Assembly: GCA_900110395.1 (NCBI GenBank)
Contig: FODP01000005.1
Coordinates: 244,705 to 308,704, forward strand
From: Rhodospirillales bacterium URHD0017
GTDB lineage: Bacteria > Pseudomonadota > Alphaproteobacteria > Reyranellales > Reyranellaceae
Length of the DNA: 64,000 nucleotides
Direction: 5' to 3'
The notes beneath the pieces were generated by a model that was not told the DNA's origin, did not search any database, and saw only the letters and a list, made by a program, of their open reading frames with translations. Both the position numbers and the translations under genes were made by a program. Positions 17,018 to 24,894 of this stretch are shown in pieces; positions within the stretch are counted from its first letter, which is position 1, and each line of letters opens with the position of its first letter.

Positions 17018-18172
17018 ATGACAAACAAGACCTTCGCTGCCTCTTCCCTCGCAGCACAAGCAATGGGGTGGATCGACCCCGTGACGAAGGCCGTGGTGCC
17101 GCCGATCCACATGTCCAGCACCTATCAGCGCGACGAGGACAACGGCTACAGCTCCGGCCGCATCTACGCGCGCTCCGACAATCCGACCTTCGACCAGGCC
17201 GAGGCGACGCTCGCTGCCCTCGAAGGTGGGCCGAAGGCGCTGATCTTTTCTTCGGGCATGAGTGCGGCAACGGCCTGCTTCCTGGCCTTGGCGCCCGGCG
17301 ATCACGTCGTGGCCCCCAAGGTGATGTACTGGTCGCTGCGCAACTGGTTGGCGGGCTTTGCCAGCCAATGGGGCCTGAAAGTCGACTTCGTCGACGCCGA
17401 CCGCACCGACGCCATCGCCGCCGCCGTCAGGCCGGGTGCGACCAAGCTCGTATGGATCGAGACGCCGGCCAATCCGACGTGGTGCGTCACCGACATCGCG
17501 GCGGCCGCCGACATCGCCCATCGCGCCGGCGCGCTTCTTGGCGTCGACTCCACCGTCGGGACGCCGGTGCTGTCGCGGCCGATCGAGTTTGGCGCCGACA
17601 TCGTCATGCATTCGGCGACCAAGTACCTCAACGGCCACTCCGACATCATCGCCGGCGCCCTGGTCGGCGCGCGCGACGATGAGTACTGGCAGAAGCTGCG
17701 CGCCATCCGCGCCCAGCTCGGCACCATCCTCGGCCAGACCGAGGCCTGGCTGCTGCTGCGCGGCATGCGCACCCTGTTCCCACGCGTCGCCTGGGCGTGT
17801 CGCTCGGCCGAGAGTCTCGCCGAGCGCCTGTCGTCCCATCCCATGGTGGCGGAGGTGCTCTATCCCGGCCTGCCCTCCTTTGCAGGACACGCGGCGGCGA
17901 AAAAGCAGATGAAGGGCGGATTCGGCGGCATGCTGTCGGTGCGGGTGAAAGGCGGCGAGCGCGCCGCCATCGCCTCGGCGGCGCGCGTCGAACTGTGGAA
18001 GCGCGCGACGTCGCTGGGCGGCGTCGAAAGCCTCATAGAGCATCGCGCCAGCATCGAAGGGCCAGGCACGCCTTGCCCGACCGATCTGCTGCGCCTGTCG
18101 GTCGGCGTCGAGGAAACATCCGATCTGTTCGATGATCTGGATCAGGCGCTGCGCCGCGGTCACAACTCTTGA
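17018..18172 (+). CDS. Cys/Met metabolism PLP enzyme (cystathionine gamma-synthase/beta-lyase family)
   Basis: A 384-residue PLP enzyme of the trans-sulfuration family. YSSGRIYARSDNPTFDQAE, the cofactor loop ALIFSSGMSAATA, the VWIETPANPTW segment and the Schiff-base lysine in MHSATKYLNGHSD (Lys202) are all present. Members catalyse gamma-synthase, beta-lyase or gamma-lyase reactions on sulfur amino acids. The residues that separate these activities cannot be read reliably here. It is read divergently from a TetR regulator and ends against a strong inverted repeat. Confidence 0.88.
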   Translation: MTNKTFAASSLAAQAMGWIDPVTKAVVPPIHMSSTYQRDEDNGYSSGRIYARSDNPTFDQAEATLAALEGGPKALIFSSGMSAATACFLALAPGDHVVAPKVMYWSLRNWLAGFASQWGLKVDFVDADRTDAIAAAVRPGATKLVWIETPANPTWCVTDIAAAADIAHRAGALLGVDSTVGTPVLSRPIEFGADIVMHSATKYLNGHSDIIAGALVGARDDEYWQKLRAIRAQLGTILGQTEAWLLLRGMRTLFPRVAWACRSAESLAERLSSHPMVAEVLYPGLPSFAGHAAAKKQMKGGFGGMLSVRVKGGERAAIASAARVELWKRATSLGGVESLIEHRASIEGPGTPCPTDLLRLSVGVEETSDLFDDLDQALRRGHNS

Positions 18173-18177
18173 TCTTC

Positions 18178-18237
18178 GGACCGCGGGCCTCCAGGCCCGC
18201 TCATGACTCAAAAGGCGGGCCCGGAGGCCCGCGGTCC
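18178..18237. repeat. Family C palindromic repeat overlapping a gene end
   Basis: Two 23-base arms, GGACCGCGGGCC.. (18178-18200) and its near-complement (18215-18237), pair at 22 of 23 positions around a 14-base centre. The element lies where two convergent genes meet. Its right half encodes the last residues of the hydroxyproline dehydratase, which stops inside the centre at 18201. It probably also ends transcription from both sides. Confidence 0.85.
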
Positions 18238-19220
18238 AATGAAAAGCCCTCCCGCAACGGATCGTCATCGTCGAAGCGAAAGCGGGCCTCGCCGGTCTGA
18301 TGGGCCCGGCCGCCGACTTCGACGATCACTGCCTTGCGACCGCCGACAGACGGTGCCTCGCGCACGATACGACCACTGAAGACGTCGCCGGTGCAGCTCT
18401 CGAACCGGCGCTCGTCGCCCGGCCGCGCTGCGCGGCGCGCCATCTGCAGGGCCATGCGGGCGGTGACGCCGCTGCCGGTCGGGCTGCGGTCGATCTGCCG
18501 GCCGGCAAAGATGCAGACGTTGCGGCTTGGCTTGCCGTCCGCGCCGTTGCCGCCGTCGGTCAGGATGGTGCCGTAGAGGAAGGCGAGATCGGGCTCGTCG
18601 GCGTGCACGATCGGCACCGCCGCCGCCGCCGCCTCGGCGATCTCCTCGCCGGCGTCGACGATGGCGCGCATCGCCGACGAACGGAGATCGAGGCCGATCG
18701 AATCGGCGGAGAGGAAAGCGTAGAAGGCGCCGCCATAGGCGATGTCGACCGCCACCGGTCCCCAGGTCCGTGTCGGCGCGATGCGATCGAGCGCATAGGC
18801 GAAGGCCGGCACACTTTCGAAGCGCACCGTCCCGTCAGCCGCGACTCTCGCAACGACCAGGCCGCAGGGACATTGCAGACGCACGATCGTCTCGGGCTCG
18901 CGGCGCTGCACGCGGCCGCTGTCGACCGTCCAGCGCGCCAACGCGATGGTCGCGTGGCCGCACATCGTCGAGTAGCCCTCGTTGTGCATGAACAGCACGG
19001 CGAGGTCGGCCTCGGGATGGTCGGGCTCGACCAGCAGGGCGCCATACATGCCGTCATGGCCGCGCGGCTCCAGCATCAGGCCGCGCCGCAGGTGATCGAA
19101 GCGCTCGCGCGCCTCGCGCCGCTTGTCGAGCAGGGTCTTGCCCGTGAAGCGCGGCCAGCCGTCGACGATGATGCGGGTGGGCTCGCCGCCGGTATGCATC
19201 TCGACGGTCGACAGGATCAC
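18201..19220 (-). CDS. Proline racemase-family protein, probable trans-3-hydroxy-L-proline dehydratase
   Basis: A 339-residue member of the proline racemase superfamily. The first active-site cysteine is present in YSTMCGHATIALARW (Cys87), but the second position is threonine in DRSPTGSGVTARMA (Thr248). That Cys/Thr pair is characteristic of trans-3-hydroxy-L-proline dehydratase rather than proline racemase or 4-hydroxyproline epimerase, which have Cys/Cys. The start is a GTG overlapping the stop codon of the acyl-CoA dehydrogenase (GTGA). The C-terminal tail GPPGPPFES is encoded by a palindromic repeat. Confidence 0.87.
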   Translation of the reverse strand: MILSTVEMHTGGEPTRIIVDGWPRFTGKTLLDKRREARERFDHLRRGLMLEPRGHDGMYGALLVEPDHPEADLAVLFMHNEGYSTMCGHATIALARWTVDSGRVQRREPETIVRLQCPCGLVVARVAADGTVRFESVPAFAYALDRIAPTRTWGPVAVDIAYGGAFYAFLSADSIGLDLRSSAMRAIVDAGEEIAEAAAAAVPIVHADEPDLAFLYGTILTDGGNGADGKPSRNVCIFAGRQIDRSPTGSGVTARMALQMARRAARPGDERRFESCTGDVFSGRIVREAPSVGGRKAVIVEVGGRAHQTGEARFRFDDDDPLREGFSLDRGPPGPPFES

Positions 19221-20380
19221 CCGGACACCTGCGCCCCAAAAACTTGTGAAAGCCCGACGCCGATGCGCTCGTTCATCATCTCGATCGAGCCGTCGGTGTA
19301 GGCCGCGATCTTGGCGCCGGCGAGATGGCGGCTGAGCGGATACTCGGCCCGCAGGCCGTTGGCGCCCATCGCCTGGATGCAGTTGGCGATGCGCTTCAAC
19401 GCCATCTCGGTCGCGAATTTCTTGGCGTAGGCCGCCGGCAGCACGGCATCGCCGCCCTCGTCGATCAGGCGCGCCGCGCGATAGGTCAGCAGCCGCGCGG
19501 CTTCGAGATCGGTGGCGGCGTCCACCAGCTTCCAGCGCACGCCCTGGTGATCGAGCACGGACTGGCCGAAAGTCTTGCGTTGCTGCGTGTAGCGCACGGC
19601 TGTTTCCAGCGACGCCTGCAACATGCCGCAGCACATGGCGGCGACGTAGGCGCGTGCGCCGTTGATGCCGGCGAGCGCCGCCTTGAAGGCCTGGCCCGGC
19701 GGATGCAGCACCGCCTCGTCGGGGGCAATGTAATCGACCAGGCGAAAGCCGCCGACGCCGATCGCGTGACCGCCATGCAGCTCGAACGGTTTCTCTCGGT
19801 GGAAGCCCGGCCGGTCGGCCTCGATGGCAAAGCAGGCGATGCCGCGGTAGCCCTGGGCCTTGTCCGTCTGGGCATAGGCGACCGAGAGTCCGGCCACGGC
19901 GGCGTTGGTGATCCAGGCCTTGGCGCCGTTCAGCTTCCAGCCGCCGTCGACACGCACCGCCGACATTTCCAGCCCGCCGAAGTCGCTGCCGACGCCGGGT
20001 TCGCTGAGGCCCGCACAGCCGATCACCTCGCCCGCGATCATGCGCGGCAGCAGGCGCGCCACGTGCGCCGGCTGGCCATCGCGCGCGAACCGCGCGATGG
20101 CGTTGTGGTGGTTGATCAGCGCAAAGGCGAAGGCGAAGTCGTGCCTCGCGATCTCCTCGAAGGCGCGCAGCTTGCAGGAGAAGGAGAGCCCCTGCCCGCC
20201 GTGCTTCTTCGCGAGCTCGATGGTGTGCAAGCCCTCCGCGCAGGCGACCTTAATGGTTTCCAGCGGATAGCGCCGCTCCCATTCCCAGCGCGCAGCATTG
20301 GGGGCGACATGCCGTTCGGCGAAATCGCGGGCACGCGCCACGACGGCGCGTTCCTCAGGGGTGAGAACCTCATCGAGCAT
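19217..20380 (-). CDS. Acyl-CoA dehydrogenase family protein
   Basis: A 387-residue flavoenzyme. CAGLSEPGVGSDFGGL and WITNAAVAGLSVAYA are the FAD/substrate signature regions of acyl-CoA dehydrogenases, and RKTFGQSVLDHQGVRWKLVD is the C-terminal domain signature 2 region. Where most members have the catalytic base as glutamate in YEGT, this protein reads YTDGSIEMMNERIG, so aspartate may replace it. It is translationally coupled to the hydroxyproline dehydratase downstream, hinting at a joint amino-acid-related catabolic step. The substrate is unknown. Confidence 0.87.
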   Translation of the reverse strand: MLDEVLTPEERAVVARARDFAERHVAPNAARWEWERRYPLETIKVACAEGLHTIELAKKHGGQGLSFSCKLRAFEEIARHDFAFAFALINHHNAIARFARDGQPAHVARLLPRMIAGEVIGCAGLSEPGVGSDFGGLEMSAVRVDGGWKLNGAKAWITNAAVAGLSVAYAQTDKAQGYRGIACFAIEADRPGFHREKPFELHGGHAIGVGGFRLVDYIAPDEAVLHPPGQAFKAALAGINGARAYVAAMCCGMLQASLETAVRYTQQRKTFGQSVLDHQGVRWKLVDAATDLEAARLLTYRAARLIDEGGDAVLPAAYAKKFATEMALKRIANCIQAMGANGLRAEYPLSRHLAGAKIAAYTDGSIEMMNERIGVGLSQVFGAQVSG

Positions 20381-20420
20381 GGGCTACTATCGCACGGTCG
20401 AAGCAAATGTTGAGGCCGTC

Positions 20421-20741
20421 ATGGACCGCACCCCCGCCGCCATTTCGCTCGCCGTCGCCCGCGGGCTGCCCTGGAAACCCGGCCGCTCGGCCGAGGCCTT
20501 CATCGACGGCGATCTGGAAATCCGCTTCACGCCACGGCCGACCGACGGGCCGCAGAAGCCGCATCAGCGCGACGAAGTCTACTTCGTTGCCGCCGGCTCG
20601 GGTTTCTATCGGGTCGACGGCACGCTGACGCCCGTCGCGGCCGGCGACATGTGCTTCGCCGCCGCCCATGCCGAGCACGGCTTCGAGAATTTCACCGAGG
20701 ATTTCGCCATCTGGATCATCTTCTACGGTCCGGTGAAATGA
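20421..20741 (+). CDS. Small cupin-domain protein
   Basis: A 106-residue single-domain cupin. KPHQRDEVYFVAAGSGFYRVDG matches cupin motif 1 with its metal-binding histidine and glutamate, and GDMCFAAAHAEHGFENF matches motif 2 with a second histidine. I chose the ATG at 20421, with GAGG upstream; an earlier in-frame ATG at 20379 would overlap the divergent acyl-CoA dehydrogenase start. Function (enzyme or sensor) is not evident. Confidence 0.83.
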   Translation: MDRTPAAISLAVARGLPWKPGRSAEAFIDGDLEIRFTPRPTDGPQKPHQRDEVYFVAAGSGFYRVDGTLTPVAAGDMCFAAAHAEHGFENFTEDFAIWIIFYGPVK

Positions 20742-20758
20742 GCTAGAAAGACGGCGAC

Positions 20759-20833
<75 letters not shown>

Positions 20834-20858
20834 ATTTTCCGAAGGGCAGGAAGCAGGC

Positions 20859-22196
20859 ATGGATTCGGTGGTCTCGGCACCGGTCGCAAACGGCGACTTC
20901 GCGGCCGACGCCGCGCACTTCTCTGCCTATTGGCTCGATGCCAAGGACCGGATGGCCCGCCTGGGCCCCAAGCCCAAGCGCGATGCCGCCGCCTTCGACA
21001 GGGCCGAGGCGATCAAGCAGGCCGCGCGCGACGCCCGCTTCAGCTTCCTGCGCCGCCATGCCCGCGCGCTCTACGACCGGCTGACGGCGGATCGTGCGAA
21101 GTTCGTGCGCATCGAGCAGCTGGCCTATGACGCCGCCGAGATGGTGCCGGGGCTGGTGCCGAGCAGCGCCGAGGTCGCGGCCGAGGCCGAGCTGCGGCAA
21201 GCCGACAAGGACGGCTGCGAGATCGACCAAGGCATCCTGTTCAACCAGTTCCTGGCCGATCCCGTCTGCGGGATGCATCTCTGCCACGCCATGCTGCTGC
21301 CGCGCGAGGAATCGACCGAGGCGCTGGCCAAGTTCCTGCGCGACGGCAAGCTCGATCTCGGCTTCGCCAGGGTCGAGCGCCAGGGCAAGGCGGCCACCCT
21401 GCTGCTGGCCAACAAGCGCTTCCTCAACTCCGAGGACAATTTCACCCAGCCCGCCACCGAGATCGCAGCCGACGTCTGCATCCTCGATCCGCAGAGCCAG
21501 GTCGCCGTGCTGCGCGGCGATGTCGTGCCGGAGGGCAAGTATGCCGGCCGCCGCATCTTCAACGCCGGCATCAACCTCACGCACCTCTACTACGGCAAGA
21601 TCCCCTTCCTGTGGTTCCTGGTCCGCGACTTGGGCTTCGTGAACAAGATGATGCGCGGGCTCGCCAAACCGGAGGTGCCGCCCGACGAGGTCGCGGGCGA
21701 TTCGATCGAGAAGCTCTGGATCTCGGCGGTGGAAACCTTCGCCATCGGCGGCGGCTGCCAGATCCTGCTGGCGACCGACTTCAACATCGCCGGCCGCGAC
21801 GCCTACCTCACCCTGCCGGCGCGCAAGGAAGGCATCATCCCGGCAATGGCGAACCTCAGGCTGGCGCGCTTCGTCGGCGACCGCATCGCCCGCCAGGCGA
21901 TCATGTACGAGCGCCGCATCGACTGCGATTCCGACGTCGGCCGCAAGATCTGCGACGCGGTCATCGATCCCGCCGAGATGGACCAGACCATCGCCCGCGT
22001 CATCGACCGCCTGACCGGCTCGGGCGCCGTCGGCGCGATCGGCAATCGCCGGGCCCTGCGACTGTCGGCCGAGCCGCTCGACACCTTCCGCCGCTACGCC
22101 GCGCTCTACGCCCGTGAGCAAGCCCTGTGCCATTTCAGCCCGGCGCTGATTTCCAACCTCGAACTCTTCTGGAACGCCCAGAATCGCCGGGCGTGA
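20859..22196 (+). CDS. DpgC-like cofactor-independent dioxygenase (enoyl-CoA hydratase superfamily)
   Basis: A 445-residue protein of the size and layout of (3,5-dihydroxyphenyl)acetyl-CoA 1,2-dioxygenase: a helical N-terminal half of about 190 residues, then a crotonase core. GRRIFNAGINLTHLYYGKI, AVETFAIGGGCQILLATDFN and YLTLPARKEGIIPAMANLRL are the DpgC-type core motifs, and FVGDRIARQAIMYERRID follows. DpgC uses oxygen without metal or flavin to open the thioester of an aryl-acetyl-CoA. There is no glycopeptide cluster here, so this probably serves aromatic catabolism or another aryl-CoA. Starts 25 bases after the tRNA. Confidence 0.82.
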   Translation: MDSVVSAPVANGDFAADAAHFSAYWLDAKDRMARLGPKPKRDAAAFDRAEAIKQAARDARFSFLRRHARALYDRLTADRAKFVRIEQLAYDAAEMVPGLVPSSAEVAAEAELRQADKDGCEIDQGILFNQFLADPVCGMHLCHAMLLPREESTEALAKFLRDGKLDLGFARVERQGKAATLLLANKRFLNSEDNFTQPATEIAADVCILDPQSQVAVLRGDVVPEGKYAGRRIFNAGINLTHLYYGKIPFLWFLVRDLGFVNKMMRGLAKPEVPPDEVAGDSIEKLWISAVETFAIGGGCQILLATDFNIAGRDAYLTLPARKEGIIPAMANLRLARFVGDRIARQAIMYERRIDCDSDVGRKICDAVIDPAEMDQTIARVIDRLTGSGAVGAIGNRRALRLSAEPLDTFRRYAALYAREQALCHFSPALISNLELFWNAQNRRA

Positions 22197-22270
22197 GCAC
22201 TTTCCGTTGCTCTCGATCGCGAAGCAGGGCACAAGGCGCGCCTGCTTGAGAACGTCGAGACCACTGCAAA

Positions 22271-22798
22271 ATGCGTCAGCGTAAATGGCACAAGGCCCTG
22301 CTGTATCTGGGGCCGTCCAAGATCCACGGCATTGGCTGCTTTTCCGGTACCGGGATCAAGAAAGGCGAATTCGTCCGCGTCTGGTCGCCCGAGGACAGCC
22401 GATGGGTGCCGCTCAAGAAGGCGCACGCCTCACCGCACAAGAAGCTCTTCCAGCGCTTCGGCATCCGGACCACCGGCGGCTATTGGGCGCCGATCGACTT
22501 CCTGCGCATCTCCGTCGGCTGGTACATGAACCATTCCGCGACGCCCAACCTGCAATCCGACGACGGCGACGTGACCTACTATGCGCTGCGCGACATCGAA
22601 CCCGGCGAAGAGGTGACGATCGACTACCGGCGCATGGATGACGTGCATGACAACCTCTCGCGCGACGAGGTCCTTCCCGGCCGGCAGCGCAAGCGGTCCA
22701 CCGGGATGGCGCTCAAGCGCCGGCCATCAGGTCCGCCAGCGTCGGATCGCCCGCAAGCTCGGCAGCCGAGCCGCGACGCACTACCTGGCCACGACTGA
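22271..22798 (+). CDS. SET-domain protein
   Basis: A 175-residue protein with a post-SET-less SET domain: SKIHGIGCFSGTGIKKGEFV at the N-terminus, the cofactor/substrate motif GWYMNHSATPNLQSDDGD, and ALRDIEPGEEVTIDYR. SET proteins transfer methyl groups to lysines, though the targets of bacterial members are mostly unknown. The last 28 codons are arginine/proline-rich and lie antisense to the end of the LivF gene (86-base overlap), so the tail may be a late extension. No strong ribosome-binding site precedes the ATG. Confidence 0.78.
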   Translation: MRQRKWHKALLYLGPSKIHGIGCFSGTGIKKGEFVRVWSPEDSRWVPLKKAHASPHKKLFQRFGIRTTGGYWAPIDFLRISVGWYMNHSATPNLQSDDGDVTYYALRDIEPGEEVTIDYRRMDDVHDNLSRDEVLPGRQRKRSTGMALKRRPSGPPASDRPQARQPSRDALPGHD

Positions 22799-23366
22799 GC
22801 ACAACGCCGCGCCGGGCAACGCCGAGCGCCAGTGCCGCGCGCTGCTCGGCCAGCAGGATCGCCGTCCCGTCGGCGGTCATGGCTTCGAGCCGACGTAACA
22901 GGTCGGCGACGACCACCGGCGCCAGCCCGAGTGTCGGCTCGTCGAGCAACAGCAGGCGCGGGCGGTCCATCATCGCGCGCGCGAGCGCCAGCATCTGCTG
23001 CTGGCCCCCCGAGAGCAGCCACGCGCGCGCCGTCGGTCGTTCGCCCAGCATCGGAAAGAGCGCCAACATCTCCTCGACGCGCTGGCGGCGCTGCGATGCC
23101 GGCAGCGACGATGCCGCCTCGAGGTTCTCGCGTACCGTGAGACCGGCGAAGACGCGCCGCCCTTCCGGCACATGGCCTACGCCCAGGCCGACGCGTTGCT
23201 CGACGACGAGCGCGCTCGCGTCGTGTCCGAACAGCCTGACGCGGCCGGGATGGAAACCGAGAACCGTTTCGAGCAGCGTGGTCTTGCCGGCGCCGTTGCC
23301 GCCCAGGAGGGCCACAATCTCGCCCGCCTCGACCGACACCTCGCCAATCTCGAGCACGGCGCTCAT
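22713..23366 (-). CDS. Branched-chain amino-acid-type ABC transporter ATPase (LivF-like, short)
   Basis: A 217-residue ABC ATPase. Walker A GGNGAGKT, the Q-loop region GHVPEGRRVFAGLTVREN, the signature LLSGGQQQMLALARA, and Walker B RLLLLDEPTLGLAP are intact; VPEGR is typical of LivF. It is shorter than the usual 230-240 residues because the strand region before Walker A (normally YG..AL..VSL) is missing: EIGEVSVEAGEIVALLG runs straight into the P-loop. The start overlaps the upstream LivM-LivG gene by four bases. It should supply the consensus signature for the transporter. Confidence 0.88.
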   Translation of the reverse strand: MSAVLEIGEVSVEAGEIVALLGGNGAGKTTLLETVLGFHPGRVRLFGHDASALVVEQRVGLGVGHVPEGRRVFAGLTVRENLEAASSLPASQRRQRVEEMLALFPMLGERPTARAWLLSGGQQQMLALARAMMDRPRLLLLDEPTLGLAPVVVADLLRRLEAMTADGTAILLAEQRAALALGVARRGVVLSRGQVVRRGSAAELAGDPTLADLMAGA

Positions 23367-24892
23367 GCCGCGATTCCGTCGAGGCCGAGGAAGCTCGCGC
23401 GCACATGCGGGTCGGCGCGCACGTCGGCTGGCCGGCCGCTCGCGATGACGCGGCCGCGATCGAGGCAGACCAGGCGATCGCAGACGCGCGACAGGAGCTC
23501 TATGTCGTGGTCGACGATCAGCACGCCGCGACCGGCGTCACGCAGGCGGCGGATGATGCCGACGAGCTCGCGCCGCTCGTGGTCGCCGGCGCCAGCCGCC
23601 GGCTCGTCGAGCAGCAGAAAGGGGGCACCCGTGGCAACGGCGCGCGCCAGATCGGCCATTTTGCTGTCGCCCGCCAGCGCCAGGGTCTGGAAGGTGCGGG
23701 CGATGCCGGCGCGGGCGATCTCGGGGGTCGACAATCGTTCGATGCGCAACTTGTCGAGCGCGATCAGTCCGGTATCGGCCCGCTCGAGGGCATTGATGAC
23801 ATTGAGCAAAGTCGACTTGCCCGAGCCGTTCGCGCCGATCAGGCCCAAAACCTCGCCGCGCGCCAGCCACAGCGACACGTCGGCCAGCGCCTCGACGCCG
23901 CCGAAGCGCTTGCCGACACCTTCGAGGACAAGAGTCTTCGGGCCGCCGACCGCCGGCAGCACGTCGGGCAGGCCCGGCGGCTCGGCCGGCGCCGGTCGCG
24001 CGCCACGCAGGCGATCGATCAGGCCAGCCAGGCCTTCGGGCGCCCACAACACGACGGCGAGCGTGGCGACGGCATAGGCGAGCAGCCACGCTCCCTGCAG
24101 GTCGCGCAGCAGCTCGGGCAGGCCAACGGCAAGGGCGGCGCCGACGACCGCGCCCATCGGATGGCGGGAGCCGCCCAGCACCACCAACGTCAGGCACAGC
24201 ACCATGATCGAAAAGCCGGTTGCTTCCGGCGAGACAACGCCGCTCAAGGCGGCCGAGCATGCGCCGGCCAATCCAGCGAGCGCGCCACCCACGACGAACG
24301 CCACGAACCTCCAGGCAGCGCCGTCGATGCCGAGCGTGGCGGCAAGCAATGGCGCCTCGCGCAGCAGGCGCGCCCTCTCGCCAAGCTTGCCCTCGAACAG
24401 CCAGGCGTACAGCAGTACGCCCGCGATCAGGCAGACCCATACTGTTGCCAGCAGGGCCGGCCCGCGCGGTAACGATGTCGCGAAACCAGCGAGCCCGTTG
24501 GCGCCACCCGTCAGGCTCTCGGCATGCACCGCTGAAAGGTTGACCAGCGAGGCAAGCGCCAAAGTGGCGAGCGCGAAGTAATGCGATTGCAGGCGCAGCA
24601 GCGGACCCGCCACCAGCGCCGCCGGGATCGCCGCCGCGAGGATCGCCACGGGCAGGGCGAACGGCCCGAGAATGGGCGCGGTCAGCGCCGCTGCGTAAGC
24701 GCCCAGGCCGAACAAGGCGCCCTGCGCCAGGTTGAGAGCGCCGAGCTGGCCGAACACGAGCTGGTAGCCCAGGCCCATCAACCCATAGATGCCGGCCAGG
24801 ATGACCATGCGCTGGCCGAACGGCGGCAAGACGAACAGCGCCAACAGAGGCGGCAGCACCAGGAGGATCAGCCAGAAGGGCGACAGACGCAT
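23363..24892 (-). CDS. LivM-LivG fusion: permease with a truncated ABC ATPase domain
   Basis: A 509-residue fusion. Residues 1-290 are a LivM-type permease (FGQLGALNLAQGALFGLGAY, LTGGANGLAGF, GGSRHPMGAVVGAA). Residues 318-509 are a LivG-type ATPase with Walker A GANGSGKST (353-361), Q-loop FQT (401-403), Walker B FLLLDEP (425-431) and switch histidine in VDHD (His462). Between Q-loop and Walker B only about 20 residues remain; the helical subdomain is gone and the signature reads LAGDSKMADLARA instead of LSGGQ-type. The ATG at 24892 is two bases from the LivH stop. ATP hydrolysis at one of the two sites may be impaired. Confidence 0.87.
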   Translation of the reverse strand: MRLSPFWLILLVLPPLLALFVLPPFGQRMVILAGIYGLMGLGYQLVFGQLGALNLAQGALFGLGAYAAALTAPILGPFALPVAILAAAIPAALVAGPLLRLQSHYFALATLALASLVNLSAVHAESLTGGANGLAGFATSLPRGPALLATVWVCLIAGVLLYAWLFEGKLGERARLLREAPLLAATLGIDGAAWRFVAFVVGGALAGLAGACSAALSGVVSPEATGFSIMVLCLTLVVLGGSRHPMGAVVGAALAVGLPELLRDLQGAWLLAYAVATLAVVLWAPEGLAGLIDRLRGARPAPAEPPGLPDVLPAVGGPKTLVLEGVGKRFGGVEALADVSLWLARGEVLGLIGANGSGKSTLLNVINALERADTGLIALDKLRIERLSTPEIARAGIARTFQTLALAGDSKMADLARAVATGAPFLLLDEPAAGAGDHERRELVGIIRRLRDAGRGVLIVDHDIELLSRVCDRLVCLDRGRVIASGRPADVRADPHVRASFLGLDGIAA

Positions 24893-24894
24893 TT

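Noticed and set aside
16835..18268. An in-frame extension of the TetR gene through the divergent PLP enzyme.
   Set aside because: It would be antisense to a clear PLP-dependent enzyme; TetR proteins of about 209 residues start at 16834.
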